Source: Bradyrhizobium jicamae (GTDB lineage Bacteria; Pseudomonadota; Alphaproteobacteria; Rhizobiales; Xanthobacteraceae). From it: a DNA stretch of 53,828 nt. The position numbers and the translations under genes were made by a program. Shown one piece after another: positions 32,740 through 40,341 of this stretch; position 1 is the first letter of the stretch, and each line of letters starts with the position of its first letter. The DNA is taken from assembly GCF_001440395.1 (NCBI RefSeq), contig NZ_LLXZ01000010.1, positions 1 to 53,828 of the forward strand. Reading direction: 5' to 3'. The notes beneath the pieces are model-generated. The model was not told the origin of the DNA. It ran no database searches and was given only the letters and a program-made list of their open reading frames with translations.

Positions 32740-32764
32740 AACGGTGGCCGAAGAGCTTGGTTCC
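32740..32764 (-). promoter_or_regulatory. EcfG-type promoter (GGAAC-N16-CGTT)
   Basis: Minus strand, -35 GGAAC at 32764-32760 and -10 CGTT at 32743-32740, spacer 16 bp. It drives the isochorismatase-family gene. Confidence 0.8.
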
Positions 32765-32912
32765 TGTGTTGCTCTGCCGGCAAGCGGGCGCAGGAGGTCG
32801 TGCGGGAACGCAGAAGCCGCGGGGACAGCCACTTCCCGAGCCCCCTTTCTCCCGCCGAGGAACTTTCGCCCAGGCCTCGCCCTTATCGGCGAATAGCCAA
32901 GGATTGAGAGCC

Positions 32913-33785
32913 ATGTGGTGGACAGTAGCAAAAGAAGCGGTAGCCAACTGGTCGAGCCACAAGGACGCCCGTCAGGGAGCGGCTCTGGCCTATTACTCCG
33001 TCTTTTCGCTTGGACCCATCATCCTGATTGCCACCGCTGTTGCAGGTCTCTTCTTCGGTCAGGAGGCCGTCACTGCCCAGGTGATTTCATCATTGAAAGC
33101 GATGCTGGGCGAAACCGGTGCCAAGGCCGTCGAGGCGATGCTGGCTGGAGCAAGCCGTCCCGCCGCAGGCGTCCTCGCAACGATCCTTGGAATAGGCGCC
33201 TTGCTGTTCGCTGCCATCGGCGTCGTCGTGCAGTTGAAGGATGCCCTCAACATCGTGTGGGAGGTGGAAGAGCCCAAGGAAAGCGGCCTCTGGTACTTCG
33301 CCCGCAACTACGTCTTGTCGTTTGCAGCGGTGCTCGCACTTGGCTTTCTGCTTCTCGTATCGCTTCTTGTAACCGCAGGTCTCGCCGCGGCAGGAAAGTT
33401 CATCGCTCCTTACTTGCCGGAAGGGATTTTACACATTGTGAGCATGGTGGTTTCGTTTGCCGTTGTCACGGTCCTATTCGCGATGATGTTCAAATGGCTG
33501 CCCGAAGTTTCCGTCGCCTGGGCTGATGTCTGGCTCGGCGCGCTGCTCACGGCGCTATTCTTCGAATTGGGTAAGGCCGCTATCGGCTTTTACATCGGCA
33601 AGCAGGGTCTTGAATCAACTTATGGAGCTGCCGCTTCGATCGTGGTCGTGTTGATCTGGGTCTATTACACTTCGCAAATCATTCTGATGGGCGCCGAGAT
33701 CACCCACGCGTATTCTAAACGTCGCCACCATCCATCAACGAATGCTCATCCCGCGTCGGGCGGAGTGGCAAGCGGACGAGCTTAA
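32913..33785 (+). CDS. YihY/BrkB-family membrane protein
   Basis: The protein has 290 residues from the ATG at 32913, with AAGGA upstream. Six membrane helices follow the N-terminal QGAALAYYSVFSLGPIILIA typical of YihY/BrkB. GLESTYGAAASIVVVLIWVYYTSQ is the conserved C-terminal helix pair. The basic tail (SKRRHHPS) is cytosolic. The family was once called ribonuclease BN by error. Its function is unknown, and members are common in general-stress regulons. Confidence 0.92.
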   Translation: MWWTVAKEAVANWSSHKDARQGAALAYYSVFSLGPIILIATAVAGLFFGQEAVTAQVISSLKAMLGETGAKAVEAMLAGASRPAAGVLATILGIGALLFAAIGVVVQLKDALNIVWEVEEPKESGLWYFARNYVLSFAAVLALGFLLLVSLLVTAGLAAAGKFIAPYLPEGILHIVSMVVSFAVVTVLFAMMFKWLPEVSVAWADVWLGALLTALFFELGKAAIGFYIGKQGLESTYGAAASIVVVLIWVYYTSQIILMGAEITHAYSKRRHHPSTNAHPASGGVASGRA

Positions 33786-33836
33786 GATGAGCAGGCGCGT
33801 CCTTGCCCGTGTTGGCGATAAATTTGGATCGCGACT

Positions 33837-34025
33837 TTACTGCTCATCGGTTTGCATCTGAGCGGTAGCTTCTCGGGCGCGTCGTCGCAGAATAGAAAGG
33901 CGGGCTGCTATCGCCGATTTGCTGCGTTTGAACGCCGCGGCGATGGAAAATAATGGCCGCCCGGTCCTGTGCAGCTCCAGCAAACGGCTATCGTCATCAG
34001 TAGTCCAAGGCGCATTTCTCTTCAT
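33837..34025 (-). CDS. Small Myb/SANT-like helix-turn-helix protein
   Basis: The protein has 62 residues from the ATG at 34025; a TTG nine bases upstream is in frame. PWTTDDDSRLLELHRTGRPL and FKRSKSAIAARLSILRRR match the small SANT/Myb-like HTH proteins of rhizobia, with a basic recognition helix. It may bind DNA. It faces the YihY gene. No EcfG promoter was found at the usual distance. Confidence 0.65.
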   Translation of the reverse strand: MKRNAPWTTDDDSRLLELHRTGRPLFSIAAAFKRSKSAIAARLSILRRRAREATAQMQTDEQ

Positions 34026-34033
34026 CAGGGTCA

Positions 34034-34336
34034 ATCATCAACGATGGTCATCATCGAACGAGCCTAGCCGGACGGCGCCTGTACGCAATTGATAGCAAAA
34101 GCCTGCGCCGCTCGCCGCGCCTCATCCAAGCGATGTTATCAAATAGAAATCGCGAGCTGTCGTTAGGTTCGCCTAGTTCACCCGTCCTCTTAAGGACGCT
34201 CCAAGCACATATTGAACGACTGCTCAAAGAGTTCGGTATCGGTCACGCATGTCAACCAACCCGGAACTGAAGCGTTCCTATTTCCGGGCCGTTGCTAAGG
34301 CGATGGCGCCTTTTTTCGTTCACGTGAACTAACTCC
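34034..34336. other. Mostly gene-free stretch with a terminator and a 27-codon frame
   Basis: No longer gene is supported. A 27-codon frame (34249-34332, MSTNPELKRSYFRAVAKAM then APFFVHVN) overlaps a T-rich terminator and has no good ribosome binding site. GGAAC and GTTCC at 34263-34278 form a short inverted repeat. An unannotated small RNA ending at the terminator is possible. Confidence 0.35.
34297..34316 (+). terminator. Rho-independent terminator candidate
   Basis: AAGGCG and CGCCTT with a four-base loop are followed by a run of six T. There is no plus-strand gene closely upstream except a doubtful 27-codon frame, so it may end a small RNA. The same bases fall inside that small frame. 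Confidence 0.45.
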
Positions 34337-34369
34337 CATCTCCCGAATTACGTGATAAATCGGGAGATG
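34337..34369 (+). promoter_or_regulatory. Perfect hairpin enclosing the ribosome binding site of the response regulator
   Basis: CATCTCCCGA (34337-34346) is exactly complementary to TCGGGAGATG (34360-34369), which contains the GGGAG Shine-Dalgarno sequence of the gene starting at 34373. The stem of 10 bp with a 13-base loop would block initiation unless melted or bound. It could also be a DNA operator. Confidence 0.5.
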
Positions 34370-34372
34370 CGC

Positions 34373-34699
34373 ATGTCCAAGTTCATGACCCTGTTGGTCG
34401 AGGATGACGCATTCCAGCGTGAGGCGCTGGCAGAGGTGTTGAAGGATGAAGGTTTCGAAGTGATCGAATGCACGACCGCTGAGGCCGCCGAACTAATCAT
34501 CGCGTCAACTGGAACCGAATTGCAGGCGCTCGTAACGGATCATAACCTTGCAGGTGAGATGTCCGGTGCGACGCTCGCTCAATATGCTCGCCGCCGATAT
34601 CCCGATATGAGCATTGTCATCATGTCCGGCACAGTGGTGAAGCCAATGCCCATCGATACGACGTTTTTGCAAAAGCCTTTTTCCTGCTCGCCTACTTGA
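34373..34699 (+). CDS. CheY-like response regulator, C-terminus frameshifted
   Basis: The receiver domain is clear: acidic pair in LLVEDDAFQREALAEVL, phosphoacceptor Asp in ALVTDHNLAGEMSG, the conserved Ser/Thr in IVIMSGT and Lys in FLQKPF. It is a stand-alone receiver with no output domain. After KPF the frame runs into SCSPT and stops. One base away the next frame gives PARLLEAIEKRGG, the expected last helix, so a single indel in the T/C run near 34683 truncated it. Function without helix 5 is doubtful. The start is preceded by a hairpin over the ribosome binding site. Confidence 0.75.
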   Translation: MSKFMTLLVEDDAFQREALAEVLKDEGFEVIECTTAEAAELIIASTGTELQALVTDHNLAGEMSGATLAQYARRRYPDMSIVIMSGTVVKPMPIDTTFLQKPFSCSPT

Positions 34700-34758
34700 A
34701 GCAGCGATTGAGAAGCGTGGGGGCCTCGCTCCAGAGATCGCGAGCATACCCCACGCCT

Positions 34759-35139
34759 TCAATCCACCGCCAATTCATTGCGGACGGCGGCGGCTGAATT
34801 TCCGACCTTCTCGATAGCCTTCTGCAATTCTTGCTTCGAAACGTTGAGGTGCTTCGTCCAATAACGAACCTCATGGATTTGGTTCATATTGATTGTGCTT
34901 CGGTCAGGCTGCTCTCGCGTTGTTAGGTTATCGGTCATCAGACCTTCCTTGCGATCCGTCGTTTGGCGACACGATCGAGGCCGCGCAGAGCGGAGCCCCT
35001 CGACTGCGAGCGTCTTTTCATCAGCATCCATGCCGGCCAGATGCGCCGTCAGTCTTTCGCGCGCGGCCTCTGCGTCTTCGGGAGTGAGGCTGGCCATCAT
35101 CACGAAGGTCTGCATTACGCGGTCGATTGCTGCCTGCAT
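34759..35139 (-). CDS. Fusion of a small helical protein with a DUF3606 protein
   Basis: The 126-residue frame joins two units. Residues 1-60 (MQAAIDRVMQTFVMMASLTP and DAEAARERLTAHLAGMDADE) form a small helical protein. Residues 68-126 begin with an internal Met and hold the DUF3606 domain (DRSTINMNQIHEVRYWTKHL, then NVSKQELQKAIEKVGNSAAA). The internal ATG at 34938 has its own AAGGAAGG ribosome binding site, so both the fusion and a 59-residue DUF3606 protein could be made. Elsewhere these are separate small genes as I recall them. A near-consensus EcfG promoter lies 26 bp upstream. Confidence 0.7.
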   Translation of the reverse strand: MQAAIDRVMQTFVMMASLTPEDAEAARERLTAHLAGMDADEKTLAVEGLRSARPRSCRQTTDRKEGLMTDNLTTREQPDRSTINMNQIHEVRYWTKHLNVSKQELQKAIEKVGNSAAAVRNELAVD

Positions 35140-35165
35140 CCGTTTCCCCCATATGCGGGGGCATT

Positions 35166-35190
35166 AACTGCGTGCCAAACGCTAGGTTCC
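35166..35190 (-). promoter_or_regulatory. EcfG-like promoter (GGAAC-N16-AGTT)
   Basis: Minus strand, -35 GGAAC at 35190-35186 and -10 AGTT at 35169-35166, one change in the -10. It precedes the DUF3606 fusion gene. Confidence 0.55.
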
Positions 35191-35304
35191 TAAGTGCAAC
35201 CAGCATGGAGGACAACATGGACCGTGTGACGCTAGTCGCCGTTTAGGACCCTTGCCGACACGTGGCGCGTTGGAAGGTGTGTACCTTTCCAGGTCCAAAA
35301 GCCA

Positions 35305-35943
35305 ATGTTGAAGCCGACCAGATTTCCAGGACGTCGCCTCCGCTGCGGACGAAGCTTTCCGATCGCGGTCCGGCCGACTAAGGCGGACGTTGCTATCGCG
35401 CGCGCGATCGCCCGCAACACGGCCCCGGCCCCGGAATACGCGGCTCGCGGCCTGACTTGGGGCGCCGACGAAAAGGTCTTGTTGGTTCTGGCCACGGCCG
35501 GCTGGATCCTCTCGCGCGACCGTAGCGAGCCGCTGCGGCGCGCGGGTAATCACGCGCTGCTCGTTACGGCGGCGACGTCCCTGTTGCCGCACGTCATGAA
35601 GTCGTTGTTCAACCAGACCCGGCCCGATCGCAGGACGGTGATCGGGCACATCCATGGCGTCTCCTTTTCCGGAAAGCGCGAAGACGCCTTTCCCTCCGGG
35701 CATGCGATGCACATGGGCGCGTTGGCATCCGCAGCCGGGACCTTACCGGCCGGTCCCCGCCGGGCGATCCGAGCCTACGCGGTCGGCCTCTCGCTGACGC
35801 GGGTTGTCGTCCTGGCGCACTGGACGAGCGACGTCGTCCTGGGCTTCGCGCTCGGGGCGGCCTTTGAGCGCCTGCTGCGGTTGTGGACCGGCTATCCTAT
35901 CGCCATCCCCACGCCGAAGGAGAACGATGATGCCGATACTTGA
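35305..35943 (+). CDS. PAP2-family phosphatase
   Basis: The protein has 212 residues. The three phosphatase motifs are present: KSLFNQTRPDR, PSGHAMH and SLTRVVVLAHWTSDV. Two or more hydrophobic segments make it a membrane enzyme, probably acting on a lipid phosphate such as undecaprenyl diphosphate or phosphatidate at the periplasmic side. The ATG at 35305 lacks a strong ribosome binding site. A GGACC-N16-CGTT at 35219-35243 is a one-mismatch EcfG candidate. It is the first of four genes with overlapping ends. Confidence 0.85.
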   Translation: MLKPTRFPGRRLRCGRSFPIAVRPTKADVAIARAIARNTAPAPEYAARGLTWGADEKVLLVLATAGWILSRDRSEPLRRAGNHALLVTAATSLLPHVMKSLFNQTRPDRRTVIGHIHGVSFSGKREDAFPSGHAMHMGALASAAGTLPAGPRRAIRAYAVGLSLTRVVVLAHWTSDVVLGFALGAAFERLLRLWTGYPIAIPTPKENDDADT

Positions 35944-36535
35944 GGATCTCAAGGAATACGCCGAACGTGCGACCGGCCTCCGGAGACCCGGCAGACGGAA
36001 AGCTGCCGCGCTCGCCCGGCCGCGTAAGCCCCATACGGTTCGTTTCAAGGACGACGGTCTGGTCCCGAACCATCCGCGGTGGCCCCTGATCATCTATCGG
36101 GGCGCTATCGATCTCGGCGAAAATCACGATCCGGCGGCCGTGACCGAAGACCTGTTCGAGGCAAACGGATGGGGGGAGACTTGGCGCGACAGCATCTACG
36201 ATTATGTGCACTACCACTCGCGAATCCACGAGGTGCTCGGCGTTGCAAGCGGCAAGGGGAGGGTCCGCTTCGGCGGCGCCAAGGGACGGATATTCACCTT
36301 GAAGGCCGGGGACATCGTCGTTCTTCCGGCCGGCACGGGCCATCAATGCCTCTCCGCCGATGATGACTTCCTCGTCGTGGGGGCCTATCCACCGACCGGC
36401 ACCTACGACGAGTGCAGAACGGCGGAGGATCGGCCGCGAGCGCTGAAGACCATTCCGAAGGTGCCAGTGCCGCGCAAGGATCCGATCTATGGGACCGGCG
36501 GGTCGCTCTTCAAACTTTGGAAGAAGGCCAGATGA
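35927..36535 (+). CDS. Cupin-domain protein (YjlB-like)
   Basis: The protein has 202 residues. ATG 35927 or 35930 follows AAGGAGA and lies 17 bases inside the end of the phosphatase gene. The cupin core is IHEVLGVASGKGRVRFGG then GDIVVLPAGTGHQCL, with the WRDSIYDYVHYHSRIHE metal-site histidines. It is cytosolic and probably binds a metal ion; its reaction is unknown. The YjlB-like group has no known substrate. Its stop overlaps the next start. Confidence 0.85.
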   Translation: MMPILEDLKEYAERATGLRRPGRRKAAALARPRKPHTVRFKDDGLVPNHPRWPLIIYRGAIDLGENHDPAAVTEDLFEANGWGETWRDSIYDYVHYHSRIHEVLGVASGKGRVRFGGAKGRIFTLKAGDIVVLPAGTGHQCLSADDDFLVVGAYPPTGTYDECRTAEDRPRALKTIPKVPVPRKDPIYGTGGSLFKLWKKAR

Positions 36536-36879
36536 CCGAGTACATCGTCCGCTTTCTCGTTGGTGGCGCGGTCGTTTCGGCCTTCGCGATGCTTGCCGAC
36601 GTCCTGCGTCCAAAGAGCTTTGCGGGCCTTTTCGGTGCGGCGCCCTCCGTGGCGCTCGCCACGCTTGGCATCGCGATTTACGCGCACGGCGCGGGCTACG
36701 CAGCCCTACAGAGCCGATCCATGATGGCTGGCGCGATAGCGCTCGCCGCCTACAGCATTCTCGTCTGTCATCTTCTCGTTCGCACGCGGCTGCGGGCCTT
36801 GCCTGCGACCATCCTGTCGCTCGCAGCGTGGCTCCCGGTTGCCTTCCTTCTGCTGGCGATCGCCGGAGCGCAGACATGA
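36532..36879 (+). CDS. DUF3147 membrane protein, first copy
   Basis: The protein has 115 residues with four hydrophobic helices (IVRFLVGGAVVSAFAMLADV, GLFGAAPSVALATLGIAIYA, SMMAGAIALAAYSILVCHLL, ILSLAAWLPVAFLLLAIAG). The start ATG overlaps the cupin stop by four bases. A related gene follows directly. DUF3147 has no known function; the pair may work as a heterodimer. Confidence 0.85.
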   Translation: MTEYIVRFLVGGAVVSAFAMLADVLRPKSFAGLFGAAPSVALATLGIAIYAHGAGYAALQSRSMMAGAIALAAYSILVCHLLVRTRLRALPATILSLAAWLPVAFLLLAIAGAQT

Positions 36880-37364
36880 CGCCCGTCCACTTCTCGCCGT
36901 CGTCTCTCAAGGAAAGCCGGTGGTACGAATACCTCATCCGCTTTGTTCTCGGCGGCGCAGCGACCGTCTTCACCGGTCTTATCAGCAGCCGCTATGGCGC
37001 GTCCGTAGGTGGCCTTTTTCTCGCCCTTCCAGCCATCTTCTGCGCCAGCGCAACATTAATCGAAAAGCACGAAATCCGCCGCAAACGGGAGGCTGGCCTC
37101 TCCGGCAAGCGCCGCGGCCAAATGGCCGCCGCGGTAGATTCCGCCGGCGCCGCGCTGGGAGCACTGGGTATGCTGGCGTTCGCGGCCGTCTTTTGGCTCG
37201 CGGTGGAGGGCAGCGTTGCGGGCGCGTTCATTGCGGCGTCGCTCGCGTGGCTGGTCGTTTCGATTGCCGCTTGGTACGTGCGAAGCAAAATGCGGTCAGT
37301 TCGGAGAACGGGAAGGCTCCGGCAAGCAAACGGCCCCGCTATCTCGCGGAGCCGTTCGGGCTGA
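36876..37364 (+). CDS. DUF3147 membrane protein, second copy
   Basis: The protein has 162 residues; its ATG overlaps the previous stop (ATGA). Helices are at about 20-60 (YLIRFVLGGAATVFTGLISS) and 95-140 (AGAALGALGMLAFAAVFWLA and AAWYVRS). The cytosolic loop has KHEIRRKREAGLSGKRRGQ. The last 25 residues run across a terminator-like hairpin (37329-37356), so the true end may be earlier and a small indel may have lengthened it. It ends the coupled phosphatase-cupin-DUF3147-DUF3147 cassette. Confidence 0.8.
   Translation: MTPVHFSPSSLKESRWYEYLIRFVLGGAATVFTGLISSRYGASVGGLFLALPAIFCASATLIEKHEIRRKREAGLSGKRRGQMAAAVDSAGAALGALGMLAFAAVFWLAVEGSVAGAFIAASLAWLVVSIAAWYVRSKMRSVRRTGRLRQANGPAISRSRSG
37329..37356 (+). 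terminator. Terminator-like hairpin at the end of the cassette
   Basis: AACGGC and GCCGTT close an inner CCGC/GCGG stem around ATCTC. It lies inside the last codons of the DUF3147 gene and has no T run, so termination is plausible but unproven. Transcription from the facing YciE gene would also reach it. Confidence 0.35.
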
Positions 37365-37376
37365 TCGGAACTGCCA

Positions 37377-37892
37377 TCAGGCAGCGTTAGAGGCCTTCGC
37401 GTTGACGCCCTTGCGCAGCGCCACCGTGTTGAGCTTGGTATTCGCCGCCTTTTCCTCGTTCAGATTGGTCGTCAGGAAGCGCACGATCTCGTCGTGGCCG
37501 AGTTCTTCGGCCCAAGCGATCAGCGTGCCATAGCGGCACATTTCATAGTGCTCGACGGCCTGCGCGGCTGCGACGAGGGCGGCGTCCAGCACCGCCTTGT
37601 CCTCGATCTCGCCCGCGGTCTCGTCGGCCTCCTTGATGATGCCGTCGATCGCGGGACACTGCGTGCCGCTCGGCTCCTTGCCGAGCTTCTCGAACACCTT
37701 CTGAAGTCGCTCGACCTGCTTGTTTGTCTCTTCGAGATGGGCTTTCAGACCCGCGGCGAGGTCGCGGTTGGTCGCCTTTTCGATCATCTTGGGTAGGGAT
37801 TTGAGGATCTGCTGCTCAGCGTAGTAGATGTCCTGCAGGCCATGGACCAGCAAGTCTTCCATAGTTTTAATGTCCTTGGTGAAGATTCCCAT
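37377..37892 (-). CDS. YciE/DUF892 ferritin-like stress protein
   Basis: The protein has 171 residues from the ATG at 37892 with AAAGGAG upstream. MEDLLVHGLQDIYYAEQQIL starts the four-helix ferritin-like domain. The metal-ligand Glu/His of later helices are present (HLEETNKQVERLQKVFEKLG, ALVAAAQAVEHYEMCRYG). Members are widespread in stress regulons and may bind iron or DNA in a Dps-like manner; no reaction is proven. An exact EcfG promoter ends 33 bp upstream. Confidence 0.92.
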   Translation of the reverse strand: MGIFTKDIKTMEDLLVHGLQDIYYAEQQILKSLPKMIEKATNRDLAAGLKAHLEETNKQVERLQKVFEKLGKEPSGTQCPAIDGIIKEADETAGEIEDKAVLDAALVAAAQAVEHYEMCRYGTLIAWAEELGHDEIVRFLTTNLNEEKAANTKLNTVALRKGVNAKASNAA

Positions 37893-37925
37893 ATTCGACG
37901 TCTCCTTTCGCAATGATGACAATGG

Positions 37926-37950
37926 AACGTCGTCGCTCCCTTGGGGTTCC
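37926..37950 (-). promoter_or_regulatory. EcfG-type promoter (GGAAC-N16-CGTT)
   Basis: Minus strand, -35 GGAAC at 37950-37946 and -10 CGTT at 37929-37926, spacer 16 bp. It drives the YciE/DUF892 gene. Confidence 0.8.
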
Positions 37951-38127
37951 CATCTATGAGGCCGCAGCGGAGAGCTGATGGCATTCCCGTTCGGAATGGC
38001 GACATCGATCATGCAGCCAACTGCGGCATCCCTCGAACTGGGCCGCGGCAGTTGGCTGACCGGGTTGCTGGCAAGGCCGAGCTGAGCGCTGCCAGCCAAG
38101 GCGACTTCGCGTCTCTCGCGGCTTCCA

Positions 38128-39303
38128 TTACCCGAACGGCTTCATCACCACCTTGATGCAGCCGTCTTTCTTCGCACGGAACGTCTTGTAGAGGTCTGGG
38201 CCGTCGTCAAGCGTAGCGCGATGGGTGATGACGAAGCTCGGATCGATCTCGCCTTTTTCGATGCGTTCCATCAGTTTCGGCAGGTAGTGCTGAACTGGGG
38301 TCTGGGCCATGCGAAAGGTCAGGCCACGATTGATGGCGCTGCCCATGGGAATGTTGTCCAGCATGCCTCCATAGACGCCGACGATGGAGACGGTACCGAA
38401 GTTGCGGCAGCATTGGATCGCCTGCCGCAGAACATGCGGACGGTCGGTGCCCATGAAGGTTGCTACCTTGATGCGGTCAATCACGGAATCCACGCTTGCC
38501 CTGGTCTCGGGTTCGGTCCCGACCGCATCGATGCAGGCATCGGCGCCGCGACCTTGCGTGAGTTCCTGGATGCGCTCGTAGATATCTTCCTTCATGAAAT
38601 CCAGAGTGATGGCGCCTGACTTGGTAGCCAGCGTCAGGCGCTCGGGTACCGTATCGATCGCAATCACCCGTTCGGCGCCCAGCAAGAATGCGCTCTTGAT
38701 TGCAAATTGGCCAACCGGTCCGCAGCCCCACACCGCAACCGTCTCTCCGCCTTTGAGGTTGCAGAAATCGGCTGCCATGTAGCCAGTCGGGAAGATATCG
38801 GACAGGAACAACACCTGCTCATCCGTGAGTCCCTCTGGAATCTTGTAGGGACCGACATCGGCATAGGGGACGCGCATATATTCTGCCTGGCCGCCGGCGA
38901 AGCCGCCGAGCATATGCGAATAGCCGAAGAGGCCGGCAGGAGAATGACCCCAAAGTTTCTCGGCCTGCTTCGCGTTGGGATTGGAGCGTTCGCAGCCGGA
39001 GAAATAGCCGTTCTTGCAGAAGAAGCATTCGCCGCAGGCAATGGTGAACGGCACCACCACACGGTCCCCAACCTTGAGCTTCGCGTTGTCCTTGCCGACC
39101 TCGACAACCTCGCCCATGGTCTCGTGGCCGAGAACGTCGCCCTTTTCCATGGTCGGCATGATGCCGTCGAACAGATGCAGATCCGAACCGCAGATCGCGC
39201 AGGCCGTCACCTTGATGATTGCGTCGCGCCCATCCTGAATCTTAGGATCGGGAACCGCTTCACAACGAACGTCGCTCTTGCCGTGCCAGGTGAGGGCTTT
39301 CAT
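38128..39303 (-). CDS. Zinc-dependent alcohol dehydrogenase (formaldehyde dehydrogenase-like)
   Basis: The protein has 391 residues from the ATG at 39303 (GGAG upstream), normal for the MDR family. Catalytic zinc site: [13 protein letters not shown] and [12 protein letters not shown]. Structural zinc: [19 protein letters not shown](P) binding: [16 protein letters not shown] and [12 protein letters not shown]. It resembles the glutathione-independent formaldehyde dehydrogenase branch, though the aldehyde or alcohol used is not fixed by the sequence. The GGAAC about 60 bp upstream has no proper -10. Confidence 0.92.
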   Translation of the reverse strand: MKALTWHGKSDVRCEAVPDPKIQDGRDAIIKVTACAICGSDLHLFDGIMPTMEKGDVLGHETMGEVVEVGKDNAKLKVGDRVVVPFTIACGECFFCKNGYFSGCERSNPNAKQAEKLWGHSPAGLFGYSHMLGGFAGGQAEYMRVPYADVGPYKIPEGLTDEQVLFLSDIFPTGYMAADFCNLKGGETVAVWGCGPVGQFAIKSAFLLGAERVIAIDTVPERLTLATKSGAITLDFMKEDIYERIQELTQGRGADACIDAVGTEPETRASVDSVIDRIKVATFMGTDRPHVLRQAIQCCRNFGTVSIVGVYGGMLDNIPMGSAINRGLTFRMAQTPVQHYLPKLMERIEKGEIDPSFVITHRATLDDGPDLYKTFRAKKDGCIKVVMKPFG

Positions 39304-39442
39304 GGACCGCTCCAACGAGTTGTTTCGACGAGACCAAGCGTGAGCGCAGCGGCTTGTTCCTTTTGAATAAGAACGGTCTCGCGTCAGTTCGATTAGGTCC
39401 GAAGTCACCTAAAAATCTGGAAAGCCGAGATGGCGATGGGCC

Positions 39443-40228
39443 ATGGCCGGACAATTTGCGATCGTGACAGGCGCCTCGACCGGCATTGGTTTTGAGCTTG
39501 CCCGACTTTGCGCGGCCGAAGGCTACGACCTTTTGGTCGCGGCGGATGAGCCCGAAATCGAGACGGCGGCGCAAGCGCTGCGCAACGAAGCGAACAGGAG
39601 CGCCATTGTGGCGGTTCAAGCCGACCTCGCCACCGTCGAAGGTGTCGACAAACTCTGTGAGACCGCTCAGGACCGCAAAGTTGATTTGCTGATGGCCAAT
39701 GCCGGCCGCGGCCTAGGCCATGCTTTCCTTGATCAGGACTGGGACCGCATTCGTCGGGTCATCGACACGAATGCCACCGGCACGACCTGCCTGATCCACC
39801 GTGTTGGCCAGGACATGCGGCGTCGCAATGAAGGACGCATACTGATCACCGGCTCGATCGCCGGCTTTACCCCAGGCAGCTTTCAGGCGGTCTACAATGC
39901 CACCAAGTCCTATTTGAATTCGTTCTCATTCGCACTGCGAGAGGAACTGCGCGATACGAGGGTCACAGTGACTTGTCTGATGCCTGGCGCTACCGAAACG
40001 GACTTCTTCGCCCGCGCGGACATGCTCGATACCAAAGTCGGATCCGAAGACAAAGATGACGCTGCCATGGTCGCTCCCGTGGGCTTTGACGCAACGATGA
40101 AGGGCGAGGGCGATGTCGTCACAGGCCTGAAAAACAAGATTCAGTCGGCGGTCGCCAATGTAACGCCGGCCGAGCTTCTTGCCAGACAGCATCGCAAGAA
40201 AGCGGAGCCGGGTACGGCAAAATCATAG
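39443..40228 (+). CDS. Short-chain dehydrogenase/reductase
   Basis: The protein has 261 residues. The cofactor site is VTGASTGIGFELARL (GxxxGxG), the NAG motif is MANAGRG, and the catalytic Ser and Tyr-x-x-x-Lys are in ITGSIAGFTPGSFQAVYNATK. The family is classical SDR. Acidic residues after the second strand (AADEPE) favour NAD. The C-terminus is extended and charged (KGEGDVVTGLKNKIQ). It is divergent from the zinc dehydrogenase 140 bp away. Substrate unknown. Confidence 0.92.
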   Translation: MAGQFAIVTGASTGIGFELARLCAAEGYDLLVAADEPEIETAAQALRNEANRSAIVAVQADLATVEGVDKLCETAQDRKVDLLMANAGRGLGHAFLDQDWDRIRRVIDTNATGTTCLIHRVGQDMRRRNEGRILITGSIAGFTPGSFQAVYNATKSYLNSFSFALREELRDTRVTVTCLMPGATETDFFARADMLDTKVGSEDKDDAAMVAPVGFDATMKGEGDVVTGLKNKIQSAVANVTPAELLARQHRKKAEPGTAKS

Positions 40229-40341
40229 TGACACATCAGGCGATGTTCAAAGAATGCGGGGGGAATGTGCCGAAGGCATGCTTCGATTTTTGACCCGCTG
40301 CATGTCATCAGCCGCAGGCATATGATGGAAGCCGGACCGCC

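Noticed and set aside
35897..36973. Long open frame (358 codons) on the minus strand over the cupin and DUF3147 genes
   Set aside because: It is arginine-rich, without a known domain, and opposed to four coupled real genes.
39330..39370. GGAAC upstream of the zinc alcohol dehydrogenase as an EcfG promoter
   Set aside because: At 16 or 17 bp the -10 would be GCTT or CTTG, not CGTT.
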